This document shows positions 6,257 to 13,142 of a stretch of DNA of 21,360 bases, piece by piece (the first letter of the stretch is position 1; the number at the start of each line of letters is the position of its first letter). A program made the position numbers and the translations under genes. The DNA is from Saccharothrix sp. ST-888 (lineage in GTDB: Bacteria > Actinomycetota > Actinomycetes > Streptomycetales > Streptomycetaceae): contig NZ_JYJF01000118.1 of the NCBI RefSeq assembly GCF_000955975.1, forward strand, positions 1-21,360, in the 5' to 3' direction. The notes beneath the pieces were generated by a model, which ran no database searches, was not told the DNA's origin, and saw nothing but the letters and a program-made list of their open reading frames with translations.

Positions 6257-7468
6257 TCAGAGGTCGGCGAGCGCCTGCCGGAAGTCGGCCCACAGGTCCT
6301 CGGGGTGCTCGATGCCGACCCCGACCCGTACCGTCCCGGCGCCGATCCCGGCCAGCGCCAGCTGCTCCGGGGCGAGCTCCCGGTGCGAGGTGCTGGCCGG
6401 ATGGGTGACCAGCGTCTCCACGCCGCCCATCGACAGCGCGAGCGAGGCCAGCTCGACCGAGGAGATGAAGCGGCGGCCCGCCTCCCGGCCGCCGGCCAGG
6501 TCGAAGGCGAGCACACCGCCGTACCCGGCCAGCAGTTCCTTGGCGACCCGGTGGCTCGGATGGCTCTCCAGGCCCGGCCAGTGGACCGCCGTCACGGCCG
6601 GATGCGCGGCCAGCCGCCGGGCCAGGAAGGAGGCGTTCTCGCAGTGCTGGCGCATCCGGAGCGCAAGCGTCTGGATGCCCCGGATGGTCAGCCAGGAGGC
6701 GAACGGGTCGGCGGTGGCGCCGAGTTCGACCGCCCGCTGCCAGACCTCGCGGTGCCGCGCCCGGTCCGCGAAGACGGCCGCACCGCCGATCACGTCCGAG
6801 TGCCCGCCCAGGTACTTGGTGGTGGAGTGGACCACGATGTCCGCGCCCAGCTCGATGGGCCGGCAGAGCAGCGGCGTGGCGAGCGAGTTGTCCACCACCC
6901 CGATCAGCCCGGCGGACCGGCCGACCGCGAGCAGCGCGGGCAGGTCGGCCACCTGGGTGGTCGGGTTGGCGATGGTCTCCAGGTAGAGCAGCCGCGACCC
7001 GGGCCGCAGCGCGGCGCGGACCTCGGCCGGGTCGTCCCCGCCGACGGCGGTGACCTCGACGCCGTAGCGCTCGGTGAGGTCGGAGAGGATCGAGAAGGTG
7101 CCGCCGTACAGGCAGCGCTGGACGATCACATGGTCGCCGGGGCGCAACAGCGCGAGCAGCACCGAGCTGATCGCGCCCATCCCCGAGGCGGTGGCCATGG
7201 CGGCGGCGCCGCCCTCCAGGTCGGCGAGGACCGACTCCAGCGCACTGGTGGTCGGATTGCCCCGCCGGGTGTAGACGAAGGCGCCGTCAGGGCCGGCCAT
7301 GGCGTCGGCGATGGCGTCCGGGTCGTCGAAGGCGAATCCGGAGGTCTGGTAGAGCGGGACGGCCAGCGGGCGGCTGCCCGGTGGCTGCGGCGCGGTGACG
7401 TGGACGGCGCGGGTCTGCGGGCGGGTACGGCCGAGGGGCGCGGCCGCGCCGCTGGTGGTGACTGTCAT
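6257..7468 (-). CDS. Cys/Met-metabolism PLP enzyme (gamma-synthase or gamma-lyase family)
   Basis: A 403-residue fold-type I PLP enzyme (PF01053). YTRRGNPT (66-73), the PLP-contacting Asp193 in VVDNSLATP, and the Schiff-base Lys218 in HSTTKYLGGHSDV are all present. SVELASLALSMGGVETL and PASTSH near the C-terminus are typical of the cystathionine gamma-synthase/gamma-lyase, O-acetylhomoserine sulfhydrylase and methionine gamma-lyase group. The cysteine of classical methionine gamma-lyases in LYGCT is Gly here (LYGGTF, 120-125), which argues against that assignment. The exact reaction is open. The ATG at 7466-7468 begins the family-like N-terminus; the Shine-Dalgarno is weak. It is on the same strand as the carrier-protein operon but 221 bases upstream of it with a separate promoter between, so probably not part of it. 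Confidence 0.9.
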   Translation of the reverse strand: MTVTTSGAAAPLGRTRPQTRAVHVTAPQPPGSRPLAVPLYQTSGFAFDDPDAIADAMAGPDGAFVYTRRGNPTTSALESVLADLEGGAAAMATASGMGAISSVLLALLRPGDHVIVQRCLYGGTFSILSDLTERYGVEVTAVGGDDPAEVRAALRPGSRLLYLETIANPTTQVADLPALLAVGRSAGLIGVVDNSLATPLLCRPIELGADIVVHSTTKYLGGHSDVIGGAAVFADRARHREVWQRAVELGATADPFASWLTIRGIQTLALRMRQHCENASFLARRLAAHPAVTAVHWPGLESHPSHRVAKELLAGYGGVLAFDLAGGREAGRRFISSVELASLALSMGGVETLVTHPASTSHRELAPEQLALAGIGAGTVRVGVGIEHPEDLWADFRQALADL

Positions 7469-7581
7469 GCCGGCCAGGATGCCCGCCGAAGCGCCCGGCG
7501 CGCAGCGAAGGAGCCCAGGGTTTCCCAAGTCGGCTTCCACGCGCCCTCCTTGACGTGTGGTGATCAGATTCACGCCGTCGG

Positions 7582-7602
7582 TACCATACCCCCCGACGGT
7601 AT
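7582..7602. promoter_or_regulatory. Probable CsoR operator upstream of blaI-like gene
   Basis: ATACC-N7-GGTAT at 7586-7602 is a perfect-ended palindrome with a C-rich core. Read on the minus strand, 7582-7594 is GGGGGGTATGGTA, identical over 13 bases to the copZ promoter site at 9151-9163. The TATAAA at 7600-7605 could be the -10 of the plus-strand blaI promoter and overlaps the palindrome. A second inverted repeat CCGTCGG/CCGACGG (7575-7581, 7593-7599) overlaps it and could be the BlaI-type operator. The site lies between divergent genes, so it could also affect the PLP enzyme gene. Confidence 0.6.
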
Positions 7603-7697
7603 AAAGTCCGGCGTCTCCTCCTCCCACCGGAGGGCCGGTCTCGTCTACCATGAGAGCCGAAGAAGGGGCGGCGGTGCGACGAGGAGGGGACGTCAGC

Positions 7698-8066
7698 GTG
7701 CGACGACTTGGAGAGCTGGAGGCGGAGATCATGGACCGCCTGTGGAGCTGGGGGCGGCCCGCCACCGTCCGGGAGATCGTCGACGACCTCAACCGGAAGC
7801 GGCCCGTGGCGTACACGACGGTGATGACGGTCGCCGACATCCTCTACAACAAGGGCCATCTGCGCCGCGAGAAGGAGCGCCGGGCCTGGGTCTACCAGCC
7901 CACCCGCAGCCGCGAGGCCTACACGGCGGCCCTGATGCACGACGCCCTGGGCGTCAGCCCGGACCGCTCCACCGCACTCGCCCGGTTCGTCGAACAGATC
8001 TCCCCCGACGAGCAGGAGGCGCTCCGCCAGGCGCTCCTGGCCATCGACCGAGCCGGCGAGCAGTGA
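7698..8066 (+). CDS. BlaI/MecI/CopY-family transcriptional repressor
   Basis: A 122-residue winged-helix repressor (PF03965). VRRLGELEAEIMDRLWSWGRPATVREIVDDL is followed by the recognition-helix region VAYTTVMTVADILYNKGHLRRE and WVYQPTRSREAY, the canonical family sequence. The C-terminal helices serve dimerisation. The GTG at 7698 is preferred over the ATG at 7650 because AGGAGGGG (7682-7689) lies 8 bases upstream and the added residues are not conserved. Its stop overlaps the start of the M56 metalloprotease gene (GTGA), so the two are translationally coupled. In this family the protease normally inactivates the repressor. A CsoR-like box in its promoter hints that copper may feed in (inference). 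Confidence 0.93.
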   Translation: MRRLGELEAEIMDRLWSWGRPATVREIVDDLNRKRPVAYTTVMTVADILYNKGHLRREKERRAWVYQPTRSREAYTAALMHDALGVSPDRSTALARFVEQISPDEQEALRQALLAIDRAGEQ

Positions 8067-8971
8067 TCGCCGCGGCCGTCCTCACCGGCTACGCCGCCGT
8101 CGTGGGGTGGGCGGCACCGGCCGCCCTCGGCCGGGCCCGCTGGGCCCACCGCGCACCGCGGGCCGCGCTGACACTCTGGCGGGCGCTGATGCTCACCTTC
8201 GTCGTCTCCGCGGCCCTGGCCGCCTACCACCTCACCCGGTCCGGCCAGCACCTGCACGGGCTGCTCGGCGTCATCGACGTCTGGCTCGGCAGGGACGACA
8301 CACCCTCGGTCGAGCGCGGCCCGGAGGGTCCTGGACTCCTGCTCCCGGTCGGGATCGCCGCCGCCTGGCCGCTCGGCTGGTCCGGCGCCGTGCTGCTCCG
8401 CTCGCGCCGCCACCGGCGCCGCCACCGCGCATTGCTCGACCTGGCCGGACGCCCCGAACCCCGGCTGGGCGCCGTCGTCCTGGAGCACGAGACCCCCGCC
8501 GCGTACTGCCTGCCGGGACGGCGGCCCCGCATCGTCCTGACCAGCGGCACCCTCGACACCCTGACACCCGAGCAGCTGCACGCCGTCCTCGAACACGAAC
8601 GCGCCCACCTGCGCGGCCGCCACCACCTCTCGCTCGCCCTCGCCGAGGGCTTCGCCCGCGCCTTCCCCGGCCTCCCGCTCGCCCGCGCCGCCCGGAGCCA
8701 GACCGCCGACCTGCTGGAGATGGTCGCCGACGACCACGCCCTGCGCAGCTGCACCCCGAAGGCGCTCGCCGCCGCCATGTGCGAGGTCGCCGCGGGCGGC
8801 GTACCGCAGACCGCACTAGCCGCCGGCGGGCCCACCGTGCTGCTCCGCCTCAAGCGGCTGCTGCTGCCCCGGACCGGTCTGCATCCGGTGGCCCGGACCG
8901 CCGTGCTGCTGCTCGCCCTGTCGGCGCCGCTGCTGCCGTACTTCGTCACCTGCGGGCCGACGCTCGGCTGA
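8063..8971 (+). CDS. M56-family membrane zinc metalloprotease (BlaR1/MecR1 protease part)
   Basis: A 302-residue integral membrane protease. Hydrophobic segments lie at about 1-22, 38-58, 92-112 and 278-294. The zinc motif HERAH is at 178-182, and the downstream acidic ligand is probably Glu219 in LLEMVADDHAL. LGAVVLEHETPAAYCLPGRRPRIVLTSG-type sequence before it is the usual M56 peptidase start. It lacks the C-terminal penicillin-binding sensor domain of BlaR1/MecR1, so it is not a beta-lactam receptor by itself. The start is the GTG at 8063, overlapping the blaI stop. It probably cleaves or releases the BlaI-like partner in response to an unknown envelope or metal signal. Such pairs are common in actinomycetes and mostly uncharacterised. 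Confidence 0.92.
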   Translation: MIAAAVLTGYAAVVGWAAPAALGRARWAHRAPRAALTLWRALMLTFVVSAALAAYHLTRSGQHLHGLLGVIDVWLGRDDTPSVERGPEGPGLLLPVGIAAAWPLGWSGAVLLRSRRHRRRHRALLDLAGRPEPRLGAVVLEHETPAAYCLPGRRPRIVLTSGTLDTLTPEQLHAVLEHERAHLRGRHHLSLALAEGFARAFPGLPLARAARSQTADLLEMVADDHALRSCTPKALAAAMCEVAAGGVPQTALAAGGPTVLLRLKRLLLPRTGLHPVARTAVLLLALSAPLLPYFVTCGPTLG

Positions 8972-9136
8972 GTACGGCACCGCCGGTCGCGGCCCACTGC
9001 GGTGCGGGCCGGGCCTCGGCTGCGCCTGCACGGCCCCGCTGTCGCAGCCGGCCGCGCCCTGCCACTGCCGACCGCGCGGGGCCTGCCGTTCCACCGGACC
9101 ACCCGGACCACCCGGATAGCGGGCTACCGCAGACTC

Positions 9137-9167
9137 ATGACATTACCCTAGGGGGGTATGGTATGTT
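9137..9167 (+). promoter_or_regulatory. copZ promoter with CsoR operator
   Basis: TTACC-N7-GGTAT (9143-9159) with core CCCTAGGGG lies between ATGACA (9137-9142, -35-like) and TATGTT (9162-9167, -10-like). The spacer is 19 bases, so a bound repressor would block RNA polymerase. The sequence TACCCTAGGGGGGTATGGTA strongly resembles CsoR operators described in front of copZA in other Gram-positive bacteria (from memory). The leader to the ATG at 9235 is about 60 bases. A csoR gene lies 2 kb downstream. Confidence 0.78.
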
Positions 9168-9234
9168 CGTCAGGTCGGTGGCCGACAGGCCTGCCGGATC
9201 GCCTGACGCGAGAGACCCAGCAAGGGAGCACCCG

Positions 9235-9549
9235 ATGCCCGAGAACCTCCTCACCGAAGACGTCGCCCAGACCGCAGGCTCCTGCTGCGGCGGCGGCTCG
9301 TGCGGCTCCGCCCCCACCGCCGAACCCACCACCGGCACCCGGGAGATCTACGTCGTCCAGGGCATGACCTGCGGCCACTGCGTCGGTTCCGTCACCGCCG
9401 AGCTCACGAAGCTCCCGGGCGTCACCTCGGTCGCCGTCGACCTCGCCACCGGCAACGTCACGGTCGACAGCGAGCAGCCCCTGGAGCGCAGCGCCGTCGC
9501 CGAGGCCGTCGACGAGGCCGGCTACGAACTGGTGGGGCCCGCAGCCTGA
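9235..9549 (+). CDS. copZ: CopZ-like copper chaperone with Cys-rich N-terminal tail
   Basis: A 104-residue protein. The HMA ferredoxin-like domain occupies about residues 36-102, with the Cu(I) site GMTCGHC (Cys46, Cys49) and GYELVG at its end. The N-terminal tail carries SCCGGGSCG (Cys17, Cys18, Cys23), a second possible Cu(I) ligand set beyond the minimal ~70-residue CopZ. The ATG at 9235 has AAGGGAG 6 bases upstream; an in-frame ATG at 9164 would overlap the -10 region and is rejected. CopZ binds cytosolic Cu(I) and delivers it to an exporter or to CsoR. The usual partner copA is not adjacent here; the next gene on the strand encodes an MFS transporter. Regulation by CsoR is strongly suggested by the promoter site. 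Confidence 0.93.
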   Translation: MPENLLTEDVAQTAGSCCGGGSCGSAPTAEPTTGTREIYVVQGMTCGHCVGSVTAELTKLPGVTSVAVDLATGNVTVDSEQPLERSAVAEAVDEAGYELVGPAA

Positions 9550-9560
9550 CCCCCTCAGCA

Positions 9561-9603
9561 CCCGGGGCGCGCGCGATGCGGACACCGCCGTGCACGCCCC
9601 GGG
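9561..9603 (+). terminator. Hairpin after copZ
   Basis: CCCGGGGCG (9561-9569) pairs with CGCCCCGGG (9595-9603), a 9-bp perfect stem with a 25-base loop, starting 12 bases after the copZ stop. No T-tract follows, which is usual for GC-rich actinomycete terminators. It suggests copZ is mainly transcribed alone, partly separated from the MFS gene. Confidence 0.45.
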
Positions 9604-9729
9604 CCCACCCCCGACTCCGGGGCCCTCCCCCGGACCGGGCGGATCAGCCGTGAGACGCAGCACGCGAGCACCGGCCCGAACCACCGACCGACGGTACCCG
9701 CGGCTCACTCGGCCTGGCCAAGGAGTCCC

Positions 9730-11064
9730 ATGACAGACCGTCACTTACCTTCTGCCGCAGGCAGTCCGGCGGGCACCCCTGCCTCCCCTTCCCCAGGCGC
9801 CGAGGAGAAACCGGGCCCCGCCCGTTCGATGGCGATGGCCCTCGGCCTGGCCACCGCACCGGCCGTCTCACTGGGGCTCGGCCGCTTCGCCTACGCGCTG
9901 GTGCTGCCCGCGATGCGCTCCTCCCTGCACTGGTCGCTGGCCACCGCCGGCACGCTGACCACCGCCAACGCCGTCGGCTACCTGGCCGGCGCACTGGCCG
10001 CGCCCACCGTCGCCGCCCGGCGGGGCGAACGCACCGCGCTGCTCGGAAGCCTGGCCGCCGTCGCCGTCTCGCTGGCCGCCACCGCGGCCTTCGCGGACCT
10101 CACCTACCTGCTAGTGGTCCGCCTGGTCGCCGGAGCGGCGGGCGCCGTGGCCCTGATCGTCGGCGGCACGCTCGCGGCCCGCCTCGGCGCGGGAGCCGCA
10201 CCGGGCCGCTCGGCCCTGCTGCTCGGCGTCTACTTCGCCGGCGGCGGCCTCGGGGTGGCCGTGTCCGGAGCCGCCGTCCCCGTGGTCCTGGGCGGGCCCG
10301 GCGGCGCACCCGACTGGCGCACCGCCTGGGTGGTGCTGGCAGTCCTGTCGCTGGCCGCGATCCCCGCCTGCCTGCCGGGCTCGGCCCGCCCCGGGCCCGC
10401 CGCCGACACCACCCGCAGTGCCACCCGCAGTGCTGCCGATCCCGGTCTGCGCTGGCCGGCCCGTCCGCTGCTGGCGCTGCTGATCTCGTACGGCCTGTTC
10501 GGCGCCGGGTACATCGCCTACATGACCTTCATCGTCGCCCACCTGCGCGGCCACGGCGCGGGCGACGGCCTGGTCACGGCGTTCTGGATCGCACTCGGCT
10601 GCTCCGCCGTGGTGGCGGGCTTCGGCTGGAGCGGGATCCTCGGGCGACTCAGGGGCGGCCGGGGCAGCGCGCTGCTGATGGCCGTCACCGCCGTCGCCGC
10701 GGCGCTCCCGCTGCTCTCCTCGGCCGCCCCGGTCTCGTACGCCTCCGCGCTGCTCTTCGGCTCGGCCTTCCTGTCCGTGATCACGGCCGTCACCACCTGC
10801 GCCAGGGACAGCCTGCCCCAGCACTACTGGACGGCCGCCATCGCCGGACTGACCACCGTCTTCGCCCTCGGCCAGTGCCTGGGCCCGCTGCTGGCGGGCA
10901 CCCTCTCCGACGGGCCGAGCGGCACCACCGCAGGGCTGGCCATCGGCGCGGTGCTGCTCGCGCTGGCCGCCGCCACCGCGCTCGCGCAGCGGGCCCGTAC
11001 CGTCCCCCCGTCCGCCCCGCCCGCCCCGGCCGTCTCCGTTCCCACGGATACCGTCCCCGGGTAA
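9730..11064 (+). CDS. MFS transporter, YbfB/YjiJ-like
   Basis: A 444-residue protein with about 12 hydrophobic segments after a ~30-residue Pro-rich cytoplasmic start. LGLGRFAYALVLPAM (48-62) and LTTANAVGYLAGALAA (76-91) are characteristic of the YbfB/YjiJ MFS family (PF06779). The ATG at 9730 has AAGGAG 4 bases upstream. Codon 6 (9745-9747) is TTA, a rare leucine codon that in Streptomyces needs the bldA tRNA, so translation may be limited to late growth. It lies between copZ and csoR, and its last codons overlap a CsoR-like operator for csoR. A role in copper or copper-chelate movement is suggested only by this context; the family otherwise has few known substrates, and an antibiotic-type exporter is equally possible. 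Confidence 0.88.
   Translation: MTDRHLPSAAGSPAGTPASPSPGAEEKPGPARSMAMALGLATAPAVSLGLGRFAYALVLPAMRSSLHWSLATAGTLTTANAVGYLAGALAAPTVAARRGERTALLGSLAAVAVSLAATAAFADLTYLLVVRLVAGAAGAVALIVGGTLAARLGAGAAPGRSALLLGVYFAGGGLGVAVSGAAVPVVLGGPGGAPDWRTAWVVLAVLSLAAIPACLPGSARPGPAADTTRSATRSAADPGLRWPARPLLALLISYGLFGAGYIAYMTFIVAHLRGHGAGDGLVTAFWIALGCSAVVAGFGWSGILGRLRGGRGSALLMAVTAVAAALPLLSSAAPVSYASALLFGSAFLSVITAVTTCARDSLPQHYWTAAIAGLTTVFALGQCLGPLLAGTLSDGPSGTTAGLAIGAVLLALAAATALAQRARTVPPSAPPAPAVSVPTDTVPG
11048..11064 (+). promoter_or_regulatory. Probable autoregulatory CsoR operator
   Basis: ATACC-N7-GGTAA (core GTCCCCG) has the same arm spacing as the sites at 7586 and 9143. It overlaps the stop codon of the MFS gene and lies about 165 bases upstream of csoR. 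TAAAGT (11062-11067) is a possible -10. CsoR proteins commonly repress their own genes. The core is less symmetric than at copZ, so binding may be weaker. Confidence 0.55.
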
Positions 11065-11227
11065 AGTAAGCTCGCCGGTGGCGCAGCAGACGCACGCCCA
11101 CCGGACGGCCCACCGCGAGTGATACACCGACAGGTCCGGCCGACATCGCCGATGGCCGCCCCGGAGAAGGGTGAGAGCCGCCCCGACAGGGCGAGAGCCG
11201 AGTACATGAGGGAACCGGAGTAGGCCC

Positions 11228-11515
11228 ATGGTCGACCACAGCTACAGCAACCACAAGGACGACGTCCTCAAGCGACTGCGCCGTATCGAGGGGCAGATCC
11301 GCGGCCTCCAGCGGATGGTCGAGCAGGACACCTACTGCATCGACGTCCTCACCCAGGTCTCCGCGAGCACCCGGGCCCTCCAGTCCTTCGCCCTCCAGAT
11401 GCTGGAGGAGCACCTCGCCCACTGCGTGAGCAACGCCGTGAGCGCGGGCGGCGACGAGGCCGCGCTCAAGCTCAAGGAAGCCAACGCGGCCATCGCCCGC
11501 CTGGTCCGCTCCTGA
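11228..11515 (+). CDS. csoR: Copper-sensing repressor CsoR
   Basis: A 95-residue all-helical DUF156-family (PF02583) repressor. The Cu(I)-binding set Cys37 (DTYCIDVLTQ), His62 and Cys66 (EEHLAHC) is intact, which separates true CsoR from RcnR, FrmR and CstR relatives. The N-terminal KDDVLKRLRRIEGQIRGLQRMVE is the classical first helix. The ATG at 11228 has GGAG 7 bases upstream. CsoR binds GC-tract palindromes as a tetramer when copper-free and releases DNA when it binds Cu(I). The three TACC-N7-GGTA sites in this window are its likely local targets. A strong hairpin about 100 bases downstream ends the unit. Confidence 0.95.
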   Translation: MVDHSYSNHKDDVLKRLRRIEGQIRGLQRMVEQDTYCIDVLTQVSASTRALQSFALQMLEEHLAHCVSNAVSAGGDEAALKLKEANAAIARLVRS

Positions 11516-11614
11516 CGCCGCAGGCGCTCTCGGCACCCCTCACACCCCGGCTGTGCGCACCCGCGCCCGTGGCCCAACGGCAACCAACCGGTACCGACAG
11601 GTGAACTCCCTGGT

Positions 11615-11652
11615 GAAGGCCCCTTCGCACGACGTGTGCTGAAGGGGCCTTC
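11615..11652 (+). terminator. Strong hairpin after csoR
   Basis: GAAGGCCCCTTC (11615-11626) pairs perfectly with GAAGGGGCCTTC (11641-11652). The loop adds GCAC/GTGC, giving about 16 base pairs with one bulge and a 5-base apex. No T-run follows. It can work as a bidirectional-type terminator between csoR and the glycosyltransferase operon. Confidence 0.75.
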
Positions 11653-11675
11653 AGCTTGCTTCAGGCTGGCTTCAG
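11649..11675 (+). promoter_or_regulatory. Three spaced CTTCAG direct repeats (response-regulator-like site)
   Basis: CTTCAG starts at 11649, 11659 and 11670, a 10-11 base period equal to one helical turn. Such direct repeats are typical of OmpR/PhoB-type response regulators and are located about 75-100 bases upstream of the glycosyltransferase start. The first copy overlaps the end of the hairpin. The shared TTCA core resembles Streptomyces PHO-box units, but the match is weak. Confidence 0.5.
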
Positions 11676-11747
11676 CGTCACGGGGCAATGCTGAGCCGCA
11701 CTGCCGGACGGAGGTTCCGGCGCTGTGTCCTGCGCAAGGAGCCCCTG

Positions 11748-13142
11748 ATGCCCCAGCCCCACATCCCGGAGCCGTCCGACCGCGGTCCGGCGGGCGCCGC
11801 AGCGATGGGCCGGGGCTACGGCGCGGGTGGGGCGCAGCAGCCCGATGCGGCGGACGCGGACGGCGGTCGCGTCCGGCCGTCGGTCGGCGGCGCGCGCAGG
11901 CCGGGCCGTACGGAGCGCCGCAGGGCGACCCGCACACGGCCCCGCCCGCTGACGCTGCTGCCCCAGCCCACCCCGTCCCGGCACGCCCAGCCCCGCCGGG
12001 TCACGGTGGTGTCCGCGAGCATCGGGGCCGGGCATGACGGCGCGGCCCGCGAACTGGTGCGCCGTCTGCGGCAGTTCGGCCTCGTGGTCGACTGCCATGA
12101 CTTCCTCGACCTGCTGCCGCCGGGATGGGGGCGGGTCCTCCGCGCGAGTTACGAGCTGGAGCTGCGCGTCGCGCCCTGGGCCTGGGGCTGGCTGCTGGAG
12201 GGCCTGCAACGGCACCGCTGGTCCTCGGCGCTGGTCAGCGCGCTCGCCGGTCGCGCCGCCGCCCGGCGGATCCGCGCGCTGATCGGTCCCGACACCGGCG
12301 CCGTGGTGTCCACCTATCCGCTGGCCAGCCAGGCCCTGGGCAGGCTCCGCCGGCGCGGCAGGCTCGCGGCACCCGTGGTCACCTTCCTCACCGACATGTC
12401 GGTGCACCCGCTCTGGGTGGCCCGCGGAGTCGATCTGCACCTCGCGCTGCACCCGGTGGCCGCCACCCAGGCGCGCGCCCACCGGGCCAACGGCGTGCTG
12501 GTCAGCGGACCGCTGGTCGGGCCGCAGTTCCGTCCGGCGGCGTCGGCGGACGAACGGCTCTGCGAGCGCCTGCGGTTCGGGCTGCCCACCGGCCGTCCGG
12601 TGGCACTGGTGGTGGCCGGCTCCTGGGGCGTGGGCGAGGTGGAACTCGCCGCCCGGGAGATCGCGGCGACCGGCCTGGCCACGCCGGTCACGGTGTGCGG
12701 CCGGAACTCGGCACTGCGCGAACGGCTTGCCGAGGACGGGGTGGGCGTGGCGCTCGGCTGGGTGGACGACATGCCCGCACTGCTCCGCGCCTCGGACGTG
12801 GTGGTGCAGAACGCGGGTGGACTCACCTCCCTGGAGGCGATGGCCAGCGGCGTCCCCGTGGTCAGCTACCGCTGCCTGCCCGGCCACGGCGTCACCAACG
12901 CCGAAGCCCTGGACGAGGCCGGGCTCGCCCCGTGGATCCGGACCCCCGGGCAACTCGCCGCGCTGCTCGGCGAAGCGCTCGTCGCGGGCACCGCCGGCCG
13001 TACGGAGGCGGCCGTCCCGGCGGACCAGGTGATCGCCGCCCTGGCCGGTGCCGTCCTCACCGCACCCACGGTGTCCACTCCGCCTGCCGCACCCGCCGTC
13101 CCGCCCCTCCGCCGTTCGGACACCCGGGAGTTGGCCTCGTGA
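11748..13142 (+). CDS. MGDG synthase-like glycosyltransferase (GT28 type)
   Basis: A 464-residue protein. A low-complexity basic tail (about 1-83) precedes the monogalactosyldiacylglycerol-synthase N-domain (PF06925) starting VVSASIGAGHDGAARELV (87-104), with VVSTYPLASQALG and TFLTDMSVHPLW following. The C-terminal nucleotide-sugar half (GT28-like) has GWVDDMPALLRASDVVVQNAG, LTSLEAMASGVPVVSY and CLPGHGVTNAEAL. It probably transfers a hexose or GlcNAc to a lipid or envelope acceptor at the membrane. The ATG at 11748 has AAGGAG 6 bases upstream. Its stop overlaps the GTG of the deacetylase gene (GTGA), so the two products probably act on the same glycan: one adds an N-acetyl sugar, the other deacetylates it (inference). 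Confidence 0.9.
   Translation: MPQPHIPEPSDRGPAGAAAMGRGYGAGGAQQPDAADADGGRVRPSVGGARRPGRTERRRATRTRPRPLTLLPQPTPSRHAQPRRVTVVSASIGAGHDGAARELVRRLRQFGLVVDCHDFLDLLPPGWGRVLRASYELELRVAPWAWGWLLEGLQRHRWSSALVSALAGRAAARRIRALIGPDTGAVVSTYPLASQALGRLRRRGRLAAPVVTFLTDMSVHPLWVARGVDLHLALHPVAATQARAHRANGVLVSGPLVGPQFRPAASADERLCERLRFGLPTGRPVALVVAGSWGVGEVELAAREIAATGLATPVTVCGRNSALRERLAEDGVGVALGWVDDMPALLRASDVVVQNAGGLTSLEAMASGVPVVSYRCLPGHGVTNAEALDEAGLAPWIRTPGQLAALLGEALVAGTAGRTEAAVPADQVIAALAGAVLTAPTVSTPPAAPAVPPLRRSDTRELAS

Noticed and set aside
6305..8060. Plus-strand open frame running into the M56 gene as one 888-codon frame
   Set aside because: The first part is antisense to the PLP enzyme and overlaps blaI in another frame; only the section from the GTG at 8063 has M56 motifs.
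8063..8971. BlaR1/MecR1 beta-lactam receptor
   Set aside because: The protease part is present, but the C-terminal penicillin-binding sensor domain is absent.
9164..9234. Upstream ATG extending copZ
   Set aside because: It overlaps the predicted -10 hexamer, lacks a ribosome-binding site and adds unconserved residues; the ATG at 9235 has AAGGGAG.
12121..12180. TTA codon in the glycosyltransferase gene
   Set aside because: The bases TTA occur but are split over AGT-TAC in the reading frame. The same applies to GGT-TAC in kdpC.
11661..12953. Minus-strand open frame of 430 codons
   Set aside because: Antisense to the glycosyltransferase gene; no recognisable motif.
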